Made by a program: the position numbers and the translations under genes. A stretch of DNA of 64,000 bases from contig CBDFHU010000092.1 in assembly GCA_965247375.1 (NCBI GenBank), positions 1-64,000 on the forward strand, written 5' to 3'. Numbering within the stretch: position 1 is the stretch's first letter; each line of letters starts with the position of its first letter. The stretch comes from Arsenicibacter sp965247375 (GTDB lineage: Bacteria > Bacteroidota > Bacteroidia > Cytophagales > Spirosomataceae). The notes under the pieces were generated by a model that saw nothing but the letters and a program-made list of their open reading frames with translations, was not told the DNA's origin and ran no database searches. Positions 1-8,399 of this stretch are shown piece by piece.

Positions 1-831
1 AGCCGGTAATCCCTTGAAGTAGGGGGCTACTTTATCCGCCGTTGTCCAGACCTCGCCGATCAGGTAAACTTCGGGTTTAACACTGGCCATTTCCTTATAA
101 AACTCCTGCCAGAATGCGTGTGATTTCGGGGCTTCCCAATCCGGATAAATGTGTTTGGCCGCATCAAGGCGGAACCCGTCTACCCCTACGTCGCGCAGCC
201 ACCACTTCCCGATTTCGTAGATTTCTTTCCGGAGCTGCGGATTGTCGTAGTTCAGGTCGGGCATCATGCCCGTAAAGAGGCCGTAATACTTTTCATCATC
301 ACCTTTATTGGCAAAGTGCCATGGCGTAAGCTCCCATGAACCACCGGCGGCTTCGCGCGTGGCGATACCAAGTGAGTCAATCGTTTTTGGCGGCAACCAG
401 TTGTAATAGTTGCGGTACGGACTAGTTTTCGAACTTTTTGCCGATACGAACCACGGATTTTCACTACTGGAATGGTTGATGACAAAGTCCTTGAAAATCA
501 GAATTCCCCGTTTGTGAGCTTCCTGAATCAGGCGCTTGTAGTCGTCAAGCGTACCGTATTCGGGATCAATGGACTTGTAATCAATTACATCGTATTTATG
601 ATACGAAGGTGATTTGCTGACCGGTGTCAGCCATAAGGCATCAACGCCGAGGTTTTTCAGGTAATCCAGTTTGGCCGTGATACCGTTGATGTCCCCCAGC
701 CCATCACCGTTGGAGTCGGCAAAGGAGCGGACAAAAATCTCGTAGCAAACTTTGGGCGTTTTGGGCTGGGCGTAGGCCGCCTGACCGAAAGCCAGAGCAC
801 TGGCAAAGAGAGAGAAAAAGAGTCGTTTCAT
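1..831 (-). CDS. GH13 alpha-amylase family protein, C-terminus beyond window
   Basis: Secreted starch- or maltodextrin-degrading enzyme of glycoside hydrolase family 13, last gene of the sus-like operon. It opens with ATG at 831 and a signal peptide (MKRLFFSLFASALAFGQAAY). The catalytic barrel begins at once (YEIFVRSFADSNGDGLGD, the SusG/oligosaccharidase-like first strand). The nucleophile is D223 in GFRLDAAKH and the acid/base is E260 in LIGEVWT. The frame is open to base 1 (277 codons), so the third catalytic Asp and the C-terminal beta domain lie outside. A terminator of the preceding amylase gene separates the two by about 48 nt. The family is certain; the substrate (starch, maltodextrin or pullulan) is inferred from the locus. 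Confidence 0.93.
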   Translation of the reverse strand, partial: MKRLFFSLFASALAFGQAAYAQPKTPKVCYEIFVRSFADSNGDGLGDINGITAKLDYLKNLGVDALWLTPVSKSPSYHKYDVIDYKSIDPEYGTLDDYKRLIQEAHKRGILIFKDFVINHSSSENPWFVSAKSSKTSPYRNYYNWLPPKTIDSLGIATREAAGGSWELTPWHFANKGDDEKYYGLFTGMMPDLNYDNPQLRKEIYEIGKWWLRDVGVDGFRLDAAKHIYPDWEAPKSHAFWQEFYKEMASVKPEVYLIGEVWTTADKVAPYFKGLPA

Positions 832-838
832 ATAAAGT

Positions 839-872
839 AAAAAAGGCCGTCCGGTTTTGCTGCCGGACAGCC
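839..872 (-). terminator. Rho-independent terminator after the Ig-repeat amylase
   Basis: On the minus strand a GC-rich 10-bp stem with one mismatch (GGCTGTCCGG / CCGGACGGCC) is followed by six T. It lies just after the stop codon at 879 and before the next GH13 gene, so it may partly uncouple the last gene of the locus. Confidence 0.8.
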
Positions 873-878
873 GGTTCA

Positions 879-3800
879 TCATGGACAAGTAGTTCCTGTA
901 ACTATAATGGAATTGGTAACCGAACAGCCTCCCAGATAGCTTGTCAGCCAGTACGTACCCGGTTTGCGGACATCAAGGGCAAAGGCGTTTGTGGTCAGCG
1001 GGTCGCGATAGACATTGCTGAACACGTAACCATCGGGGCCTCTGAAAACAAAGTTGGTACCGGTGGTCAGGCCGGTAATTGTCACAGAACAGGCGTCGGG
1101 CCTCAGCGGACTGCTGAGCGTAAGACTTGACACAACCGGCGATTGGGTGGTCGGGGCAACCGTAATGGTGGTCGTTTCGGGACAGCCGCCATTCATCGAC
1201 ACGATGGTATAGGTCCCCGCCTGACTTACCGTGGCGGTGCCATTGACCATTGTTTGACTACCGCCGGGACCGCTCAGCGTGTAGCTTGCCGAACCGGTAG
1301 CCGTCAGCGAAACAAGCCCGCTGCCGTTACACATCCAGCCGCTCTGCGCGACCTGCAACGCAGCCGCGCGGTTGCAGGGGAGTGTACCGGTGTAGGAGAC
1401 CGTGGCGGTGGCGGTGGCCGAACAGCCTGCCGACGTGCCTGTTACCGAATAAATGGCCGGGCCGGCAATGCCGGAAGAAACGATGATTTGTGGGGTTGCC
1501 TCCTGCGTAGACCAAACATAGCTGTCTGCGTTTGCCGCTGATAAGGTTACGCTTTCACCGGCGGCTACCGTTGTGTTGGCCGGTGAAATACTCACAACCG
1601 GCAGCGCGTTTACGCTCAGGCTGAGGCTTGCCGTTGCGGTACACCCGTTTGTACCCGTTAATGTGACACTATAGGTAGTAGCCGTCGATGGCGTAACGGT
1701 GCGCGTCGGAGCACTACTCATATCGTCCCAGCGGTAAGTCGCCGCACCGGTTGCGGTTAATGAAGCAGACTGACCGGAACAAAGCGAGGTACTGCCGGAA
1801 ATACCTGCCACCGGAGCCGCTTTATCTTCCTTGATGCTTACGCTGGCCGTATTGGTGCAGCCGTTAGCCGTTGTGAGCGTGACCGAGTACTTCCCTGATG
1901 TACTGACCGTGCGGGTGAGATCGGTAGACGCATTGTCCCACAGAATATCGCCGGGGCCGTTAACGGACAGCGAAACTGTTGGGCTGTTACAGGTCAATGT
2001 GGCCGACGAAGGATTGATACTGATGGTTGGCGCGTTCTTATCGGCGGTGACAGTGATACCGGCCGTGTTCGTACAGCCGTTGGCCGTTGTGAGCGTAACC
2101 GAGTACGTTCCCGATGTGCTGACCGTCCGGGTAACGCCGGTAGATGCATTATCCCACAAGATACCGCCCGAACCGTTAATGGATAGTGAAACGGTCGGGT
2201 TGGTACAGGTTAAGGTAAAAGCCGACGGACTGATGCTGACCGTTGGCGGTGTTCTGTCTTCTCCAACGGTTAAGGTGGTACTGCCGGCACACCCTGTTGT
2301 AAACTGACCGGTCAGCGTATATGTGCCGGCTGCACTGACTGTGAAACCGGCAGCATTTTGTGCCATACTGTAATTTCCCGGGCCCGAAAGTGTATAACTG
2401 TCTGCGCCGGAAGCGGTCAGCGTAGCCGGATTGACGCAGGTAATCAGGCCGCTGCCTGCTGCGCTCAGGGAAACAACGGGCAAGGCATTGACGGTTATGG
2501 AAGACGGGTTGCTGACGGCTGTACAGCCATTCGCATCTGTTGCCGTAACCGTGTAGGCATAGGTGCCTGCTGCCGGGCTGGCTAGTGTAAGCACAGGACT
2601 ATTACCGCTGCTGGTGGTGTTGTTACCCGTAAACGTATAACTGCTGAAACCGCTGCCGGCGGTTAAGGCTACCGGTGTTCCGGTGCAGACCGGTGTATTG
2701 TTGCTTAACACCAGGGCTGATACACTGTACTGCGTAATCGTCACCGAAGCAACGGTCGTCAGCCCGAGTGCATCGGTGACCGTCACTGAATAAGCCCCGC
2801 TGGCCGTAGCAGATACTACGCTGCTGCTACCGGTTGGAGTCGCATTGGCTGAAAAAGAATAGCTGTAGGGAGCTGTTCCGCCTGCTGCATTGATGGTCAG
2901 CGTTGCCGATTGACCCGGACAGATGCTGCCGTTGACCGGGGCAGATGCCAGCGTAGCCGATAAAGGAGCCACGTCCCGTACCCAGACCGAATAGCTTTTT
3001 GCTGGCAGTTCGATATACATCCGGTTCTGGTTGTCGACCACACCGAAGGGGAAGGCCGAGCGGCCAAGAACATCGAGGAAGCGTGTTCCGTTGCCAATAC
3101 CGTTCCGGACCGCAATGGCATGGTCAACTTTTAACGGACTTGAATCAAAGTTGATCGCGACAATAATGTCTTTGCCTCCGGCTGCGCCTGTGCCGTTAAG
3201 CTGATAAATCAGGCACCGGTTATAATCGCCGCTGCCGAAGCTGGTAGGAGAGGTGGGCGCATTGCCGGTACCACCGTAATGATTGAGGTAGCTGACTTCC
3301 TGCGATCCGGAGATGTATTGTTTCAGCACCAGCATCAGCTGATCAATTTCCTTTTTCATTGGCTTTAACCCGGTCGGGTGATAGTCGAACGAATACGTAT
3401 CTGTGCCAAAGGTGGTGTTTCGTGCCGGATAGCCGTAGTAGTCGGGGTAAAAAACCGTCGGAACGCCCAACTGGTTGTTCGTGAGTAAATAAGCGTAGCC
3501 AAGAATTGGATTTGAATAAACCAGCGCATCACCGTACGACTGGTTTGACGACCGGAAATCATGGTTATTCAGAAACGTCATGATGTTAAAACCTGACATG
3601 CCCTTGCCGTCGCGCAGACCGGAAAAATAAACCTGACGGGCGTTTGCGCCATTATCGATAGCGTCTTTCAGTGCGCGGCGCAGCGAAAAGTCAAATACTT
3701 TAACCGGAATTGCGCTGGCTGCCGACGGGTTAAGCAGGTTCAGGTGGGTAGAAACATTCGAAACCCAGCCCTGTAGTTCGTTGAGGTTTTCGCCGTACCA

Positions 3801-5138
3801 TTCACCAACAACCAGATTGGGCGTGCGGCCGCTGTCGTACATACTGCTGAGCATATCAGCGACAAACTTGGGATCGAAATGTTTGACGGCATCCATCCGC
3901 AACCCTTTTGACCCTAGTTTATCATATGCCCATTTGGTCCAGGCAATCAGCGTATCCCGTCCGCTTGTCTGCGAGTGGTCATAGTCATTGAAGTAATCCA
4001 TACTTTGCTGACTCCACGCGGGCCCGAGGCAGGTTCCGGTTGCGCCGCCAAAGCCATATCCGCCTTTACTGGTGTCGTGGTAGCCGCTGCCGTTGCTGGC
4101 GGCGGCATTCTGGGCGTTCCAGTTGGGGCGGAAAGCGTTCCAGTTGAGACCACCGCGTTTACTGGGTAATCCGCTGAAATTGGTGTAGGTCTGGAAGAGG
4201 AGTTTATAGTTCGCACCGTTCTGCGCTCCCTGATCGGCAATATCGTAATTACCTGCGCCATACCAGATTTTCCAGATGCGGTGGTCAGTATAGTTGCCAC
4301 ACAGGTTGACCGCCTGAATAAACAGACTGTCGCCGTCGGCGTCAAAATCACCGGTCTGTAAGTTGAGGTCAAACTCGGTTTGGTTGTTATTCATTTCCAC
4401 CCAGTAGCCTTGCCGCAGACTGGCCGCATAGGTACCATTCGGAGCGTTGATGGAGGTGGCAGATGCTGAGGCATTGCAACCATTGGCAAACTCCCAGGCC
4501 GAACCGCCACCGGCTTTGTTTGTGGTGATATACAACAGATACCGCTGCCCGACATAACCGCCCGACTGTGAGTTAATGTTGATGTAATAATGACCTGCAC
4601 CCAGACCCGTTGCACCGCCGACCGGGACAACCATCCTGACACGGTCAGAAGGGAAGGGCTGTTTGTAACTGGTATATTGCGTACTATTATTGTCACCGTA
4701 GGCACAACTACCGTCATTCCGTCCGGCGTAATTCAGCATGTATTCCTTGACGGCGGGATTGTTTTCGGGTCTGCCTCCGTCGCGGTGGTTGTAGACCATG
4801 TCGGCTACCGGTGTAATGCCATTTGCTGTAAAGGAGTTAACCATTGCCGTAATTTCGGGGAGTGTACCGAGTGACGTTTGCGACGGTCCGATAAACAGGT
4901 CTTTCGGATCGTATCCACCACTTTTGTTGCCATTACCGGCAAACGGTGGGTACCATACGTGAGTAAATCCCGCCTGTCCCAGCCTCTGCGCCTTCAGACG
5001 CAGCGTATCCGACCAGTTAAAGCCTTGTCCCGTTTTAGGGTAGTCCCAGTAAAAGCCCTGTAACATAACCTGCTGAGCATGAGCAGGTATATAAATTGAA
5101 TAAAACAGACAACAAAGCCAGAGACAAACGTTACGCAT
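879..5138 (-). CDS. Large secreted GH13 alpha-amylase with C-terminal Ig/PKD-like repeats
   Basis: Extracellular alpha-amylase of about 1419 residues. I place the start at 5138 because a signal peptide (MRNVCLWLCCLFYSIYIPAHA) begins there; the frame extends upstream to 5285 but that part overlaps a terminator hairpin and looks non-coding. The GH13 domain covers about residues 20-720, with nucleophile D416 in GLRMDAVKH, acid/base E446 in VVGEWYGE and a downstream FLNNHDF motif. From about residue 720 there are many Ig-like/SprB-type modules rich in Ser, Thr, Gly and Asn, two of them near-identical 72-residue units in tandem. The last 85 residues resemble the end of the secreted protein at 17962-19720. 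No classical T9SS type A motif is visible, so export and anchoring remain open. It lies downstream of the susE-like gene. Confidence 0.92.
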   Translation of the reverse strand: MRNVCLWLCCLFYSIYIPAHAQQVMLQGFYWDYPKTGQGFNWSDTLRLKAQRLGQAGFTHVWYPPFAGNGNKSGGYDPKDLFIGPSQTSLGTLPEITAMVNSFTANGITPVADMVYNHRDGGRPENNPAVKEYMLNYAGRNDGSCAYGDNNSTQYTSYKQPFPSDRVRMVVPVGGATGLGAGHYYININSQSGGYVGQRYLLYITTNKAGGGSAWEFANGCNASASATSINAPNGTYAASLRQGYWVEMNNNQTEFDLNLQTGDFDADGDSLFIQAVNLCGNYTDHRIWKIWYGAGNYDIADQGAQNGANYKLLFQTYTNFSGLPSKRGGLNWNAFRPNWNAQNAAASNGSGYHDTSKGGYGFGGATGTCLGPAWSQQSMDYFNDYDHSQTSGRDTLIAWTKWAYDKLGSKGLRMDAVKHFDPKFVADMLSSMYDSGRTPNLVVGEWYGENLNELQGWVSNVSTHLNLLNPSAASAIPVKVFDFSLRRALKDAIDNGANARQVYFSGLRDGKGMSGFNIMTFLNNHDFRSSNQSYGDALVYSNPILGYAYLLTNNQLGVPTVFYPDYYGYPARNTTFGTDTYSFDYHPTGLKPMKKEIDQLMLVLKQYISGSQEVSYLNHYGGTGNAPTSPTSFGSGDYNRCLIYQLNGTGAAGGKDIIVAINFDSSPLKVDHAIAVRNGIGNGTRFLDVLGRSAFPFGVVDNQNRMYIELPAKSYSVWVRDVAPLSATLASAPVNGSICPGQSATLTINAAGGTAPYSYSFSANATPTGSSSVVSATASGAYSVTVTDALGLTTVASVTITQYSVSALVLSNNTPVCTGTPVALTAGSGFSSYTFTGNNTTSSGNSPVLTLASPAAGTYAYTVTATDANGCTAVSNPSSITVNALPVVSLSAAGSGLITCVNPATLTASGADSYTLSGPGNYSMAQNAAGFTVSAAGTYTLTGQFTTGCAGSTTLTVGEDRTPPTVSISPSAFTLTCTNPTVSLSINGSGGILWDNASTGVTRTVSTSGTYSVTLTTANGCTNTAGITVTADKNAPTISINPSSATLTCNSPTVSLSVNGPGDILWDNASTDLTRTVSTSGKYSVTLTTANGCTNTASVSIKEDKAAPVAGISGSTSLCSGQSASLTATGAATYRWDDMSSAPTRTVTPSTATTYSVTLTGTNGCTATASLSLSVNALPVVSISPANTTVAAGESVTLSAANADSYVWSTQEATPQIIVSSGIAGPAIYSVTGTSAGCSATATATVSYTGTLPCNRAAALQVAQSGWMCNGSGLVSLTATGSASYTLSGPGGSQTMVNGTATVSQAGTYTIVSMNGGCPETTTITVAPTTQSPVVSSLTLSSPLRPDACSVTITGLTTGTNFVFRGPDGYVFSNVYRDPLTTNAFALDVRKPGTYWLTSYLGGCSVTNSIIVTGTTCP
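1822..2253 (-). repeat. Tandem 216-bp repeat inside the amylase gene
   Basis: Two adjacent 216-bp units encode 72-residue Ig-like modules sharing ILWDNAST, TRTVSTSG and YSVTLTTANGCTNTA. The offset is exactly 216 bp. Neighbouring modules are more diverged, so this looks like a recent unit duplication. Confidence 0.8.
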
Positions 5139-5252
5139 AACGAAAATGAATAAGATAAGGGTACCATTCTGCTGTGGTGGATGCTGAAAGGGTGTAGAAA
5201 CCTGTCCGGAACCCGTGCGGACCGGCAGGACTATGGGGCAAGAAAGTGAGAG

Positions 5253-5288
5253 AAAAAAAACGAGTGGAGACCCGAAAGCCCCCACTCG
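5253..5288 (-). terminator. Rho-independent terminator after the susE-like gene
   Basis: On the minus strand a 7-bp stem (CGAGTGG / CCACTCG) with a 14-nt loop is followed by eight T. It sits right after the susE-like stop codon at 5303, between it and the large amylase gene, and could lower amylase transcription relative to the binding proteins. Confidence 0.75.
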
Positions 5289-5302
5289 TCCTAAGAAGCA
5301 GA

Positions 5303-6610
5303 TTACTTCTTAGTTAGTTTATAGGTAGGTTTGCTTGCAATTGAAAAGTCCAGCGTGATGTCGTAGGTACCTGCTTTTACCACGATGTTGTCACCACCCG
5401 CGTCCAGAATGCCGTCGGCTTTCGTATCACCATAGTTCACATCCCACGCATCGTTCTGACGGAATTTAATCTCCCCGTCGGTCAGTTTAACGCCGGTCAG
5501 CGTCCAGATGCCGTCATTGGCGAAATCCGGCATGAACTTAGCATCAGGGCCGTTCCAGCCGGTGGCGGTGGCACTACCAACAATACCCCAGACCTTGTAG
5601 GCCTCAATCGTGTACTTCAGCGTTTTGAAGTCAACCGTAATCAGGTACGTACCTGCTTTTACCACGATGTTGTCACCACCGGCATCCAGTACGCCGTCGG
5701 CCTTGGTATCGCCGTAGTTGACGGCCCAGTCTTCGTTCTGACGGAATTTAACCTCACCGTCTTTCAGCGTAGCAATCGCGCGCCACTGGTCCGACGACGG
5801 GTCGTAGAAGAACGGTACATCAGGAGCTGCCCAGCCGCTTGGCGTCGCACTGCCGACAATACCCCATGAGTACTTCTCAATCGTGTATTTCAGCGCGCCC
5901 TGATCAAAGGTGATCTTATAGTTACCGGCTGTTTTCACCGCAATGTTAGCTCCACCCGCTTCGAGTGTTCCGTTGGCTCCGTCATCACCGTAGTTGACAT
6001 CCCACTTGTTGTCCTGCCGGATTTTGATTTCACCGACGGCGAGGTACACATACGCTACGTAAACGTTAGCCTTGTCCGATTTATAGAACGGCATATCCGG
6101 CCCGTTCCAGCCGTTGGTCGTCGAGCTGCCGACCACGCCCCAGTTCGAGCTCAGGTCCAGCTTGTCGAGGTAAGGCGTTGCTTTAATCGAGCTGACCGCC
6201 GACGAAAGTGTTGTTTTCGGGCCCAGTACCGACTGTACCCGAATGTCGATATCACCGGCAGCCGCCGCTTTCAGACCCAGTTTCAGGAGCGCCGGATTCA
6301 GCTCCGATGCCTTGAATACTTTCTGCAGGTTGCTGCCAACCGCAAAACTAACGGCGTTCGAGAAGTCGCCGCCTTTTTTGTCAACCAGTACCGTGTAGGC
6401 AGAGGCTGCCTGGAAACCGTAATCAGGCTGGCTCCATTTCACGGTCAATACATCCTGAGCAGCATTTTCTTTTGTCAGGACGACGCTTTGCGACGATACT
6501 GAAATCACCGGCACAACGCCCGGGTTCAGCGTGGCTTTGATTTCGTCTTTTTCGCACGACCACAACACGGGCAATGCGGCCACCAATAAGAGTAATTTTT
6601 TGAACTTCAT
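5303..6610 (-). CDS. SusE/SusF-like starch-binding outer-membrane lipoprotein
   Basis: Probable surface lipoprotein that holds starch next to the SusC/SusD importer. The 435 residues start with a lipoprotein signal (MKFKKLLLLVAALPVLWSC, lipid Cys at 19). An N-terminal SusE-type Ig domain runs to about residue 150. Three tandem modules follow (about 157-247, 248-340, 342-435), each beginning W-G-(I/V)-V-G-S and carrying GW..PD..F, (I/F)RQ(N/D), W(A/D)VNYGD and a GG.NI.VK.AG.Y strand. This fits the carbohydrate-binding repeats of SusE/SusF. It follows susD by about 64 nt in the same operon. The family is well supported; the glycan specificity is inferred from the amylases. Confidence 0.9.
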   Translation of the reverse strand: MKFKKLLLLVAALPVLWSCEKDEIKATLNPGVVPVISVSSQSVVLTKENAAQDVLTVKWSQPDYGFQAASAYTVLVDKKGGDFSNAVSFAVGSNLQKVFKASELNPALLKLGLKAAAAGDIDIRVQSVLGPKTTLSSAVSSIKATPYLDKLDLSSNWGVVGSSTTNGWNGPDMPFYKSDKANVYVAYVYLAVGEIKIRQDNKWDVNYGDDGANGTLEAGGANIAVKTAGNYKITFDQGALKYTIEKYSWGIVGSATPSGWAAPDVPFFYDPSSDQWRAIATLKDGEVKFRQNEDWAVNYGDTKADGVLDAGGDNIVVKAGTYLITVDFKTLKYTIEAYKVWGIVGSATATGWNGPDAKFMPDFANDGIWTLTGVKLTDGEIKFRQNDAWDVNYGDTKADGILDAGGDNIVVKAGTYDITLDFSIASKPTYKLTKK

Positions 6611-6674
6611 GGCGATCTATATTGGGTTGGGCTCTGCCTGCGGGGTTTCAGGCCGGCAGGCAGAGCACGATGTC

Positions 6675-8267
6675 TTAATAACCAGGGTTTTGCTTCAGAT
6701 TCGGGTTCGCTACGATATCGGTTGCCGGAATCGGGAACAGGTTCAGGTTGTCGGCGACACCTTTCCCGTCTTTAACGTTGCCTTTCCACGGCCACACGTA
6801 GCTGGCATCCGTGAACTTACCGAACCGGATCAGGTCCGTACGGCGATGGCCTTCCCAGTACAGCTCGCGGGCGCGCTCTTGCAGGATAAAGTCAAGTGTC
6901 AGGGCCGTTACGTTGCCGGTCGTGTTGCCATAGGCCCGCTGACGCAGCGCGTTTACGTACTGCAAGGCCAGCGCAGTTGTACCACCCGAACCACCGCGTA
7001 CGACGGCTTCGGCATACATCAGATAGACGTCGGCAAGCCGGAAGAGCGGGAAATCCGTGTCAACAAAGTCGCCGGTCAGGTCAGAGCCTTTAGCACCGCC
7101 CGAGGTGATGTTTTTATACTTCGTAATGGCGTACCCATCCGTAAAGGTTGAGATATCGGCGATTTCGAGGTTCTGGCCTGTTGTGTAGAACATGGCCCGC
7201 TTGTCGGTTTTGCCCGACGGATCACCGAACAGATTTACGATGTTCTTCGTCGTGCGGACGCCGCCCCAGCCACCGTTGATACCGAAATCAGCAGGGTTCA
7301 TCGAGCCGCCAACCGGTGCGTGTACGAGGAAGGTCATACCGCCGTAAGTCTTCGTATTCTGACCGTCGAACGTAACCGGGAAAATCATCTCCGGCGATTT
7401 GTTGTTGTCGGCCAGGAACAGCTTGCGGTATTCCGGATCCAGAGTATACCCGGCCCCAATTACCTTACCGGCATACGTAATGGCCTCAGTATATTTCGCC
7501 TGCCCGATATAGACCTGCGCGTTCAGATACAATTTGGTCAGCAATGTCCAGGCGGCGGCTTTATCGGCGCGGCCGTATTCGTTCTGACGGGCAGCTACGA
7601 GGTCATTTTCAATGGCTTTCAGCTCTGATTCCACGTAATTGAACAGCTCCGTGCGGGTCGTCTGCTTCGGCAGAAATGAGCCAACGGCATCGTTTTCAGT
7701 AACGAACGGTACATTACCGAACATGTCAAGTGCATGGTAGTAGCTCAGAGCACGCAGGAACCGGACTTCAGCGCGGTAAGCTTTAGCGTCAGTGGCAGAC
7801 GTACCGGTAATGCCGCGGCTGCTGAGCTTCTCGTCAGATGTTTCGCGGATAAACTCATTACAGAGCGCAATCTGGTAATACAGACGGTTGTACATCGCCG
7901 CGATAAACTCGTTGCCCGATGTCCATGTCATGCGGTGATAATCCGGTAAGCTACCGTCGTTCCAGCCGATAACGGCCTCGTCGGTTGGCAGCTCCTGCGC
8001 TTTCCAGTACTGACGCAGGTAGGTCGAAAATCCTTCGTCGATACCGCTGATGTCCGGCTGACCAGCCGGGCCTTGCTGACCGCTGACGGCCAGACCGGCA
8101 TACACCTTTGCCAGAATTTTCTTGTAGTTGGCCGGATCGTTGTATACCGTCGCCGACGTAACATCGTAGAACGGTTGCCGGTCAAGGTCTTTAACACAGG
8201 ACGAAACGGTCAGCATTGCCGTCATGATGCCCAGTGCAGAAATATGTTTTAGTCCGAATGCTTTCAT
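6675..8267 (-). CDS. SusD/RagB family nutrient-binding lipoprotein
   Basis: Surface lipoprotein that caps the SusC channel and delivers oligosaccharide. The 530 residues start with a lipoprotein signal (lipid Cys at 24, TVSSCVKD). TPR-like helices fill the middle, and the SusD C-terminal signature is present: LQERARELYWEGHRRTDLIR followed by LFPIPATDIVANPNLKQNPGY. It lies 132 nt downstream of its SusC partner, with a long inverted repeat in the gap. Maltodextrin specificity is inferred from the neighbouring amylases and SusE-like protein. Confidence 0.95.
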   Translation of the reverse strand: MKAFGLKHISALGIMTAMLTVSSCVKDLDRQPFYDVTSATVYNDPANYKKILAKVYAGLAVSGQQGPAGQPDISGIDEGFSTYLRQYWKAQELPTDEAVIGWNDGSLPDYHRMTWTSGNEFIAAMYNRLYYQIALCNEFIRETSDEKLSSRGITGTSATDAKAYRAEVRFLRALSYYHALDMFGNVPFVTENDAVGSFLPKQTTRTELFNYVESELKAIENDLVAARQNEYGRADKAAAWTLLTKLYLNAQVYIGQAKYTEAITYAGKVIGAGYTLDPEYRKLFLADNNKSPEMIFPVTFDGQNTKTYGGMTFLVHAPVGGSMNPADFGINGGWGGVRTTKNIVNLFGDPSGKTDKRAMFYTTGQNLEIADISTFTDGYAITKYKNITSGGAKGSDLTGDFVDTDFPLFRLADVYLMYAEAVVRGGSGGTTALALQYVNALRQRAYGNTTGNVTALTLDFILQERARELYWEGHRRTDLIRFGKFTDASYVWPWKGNVKDGKGVADNLNLFPIPATDIVANPNLKQNPGY

Positions 8268-8290
8268 CTTTTTCTACAAAACATGAGTCA

Positions 8291-8381
8291 GAAGAGTTTG
8301 AGTCGTTTGCCGGAGCCTACCCAATAAAAGTTGTTGCCTATTCACCTCTTGTTGTTGCTTTCGGCAAACGTCAAACTCTTC
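8291..8381 (-). repeat. Inverted repeat in the susC-susD intercistronic gap
   Basis: Arms at 8291-8313 and 8362-8381 are inverted copies (GAAGAGTTTGA-gt-CGTTTGCCG against its complement, with two extra bases in one arm), about 48 nt apart. No T-run follows on the minus strand, so this is not a standard terminator. In the mRNA it would form a stable stem between susC and susD. Confidence 0.6.
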
Positions 8382-8399
8382 CGACGAATTTGTTTATTA

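Noticed and set aside
1143..2585. Several plus-strand frames opposite the Ig-repeat part of the amylase
   Set aside because: Low-complexity mirror frames of a GC-rich repeat; no start context or protein-like features.
5139..5285. N-terminal extension of the large amylase frame (49 codons)
   Set aside because: It overlaps the susE terminator hairpin and is followed by a good signal peptide at 5138, so it is probably not translated.
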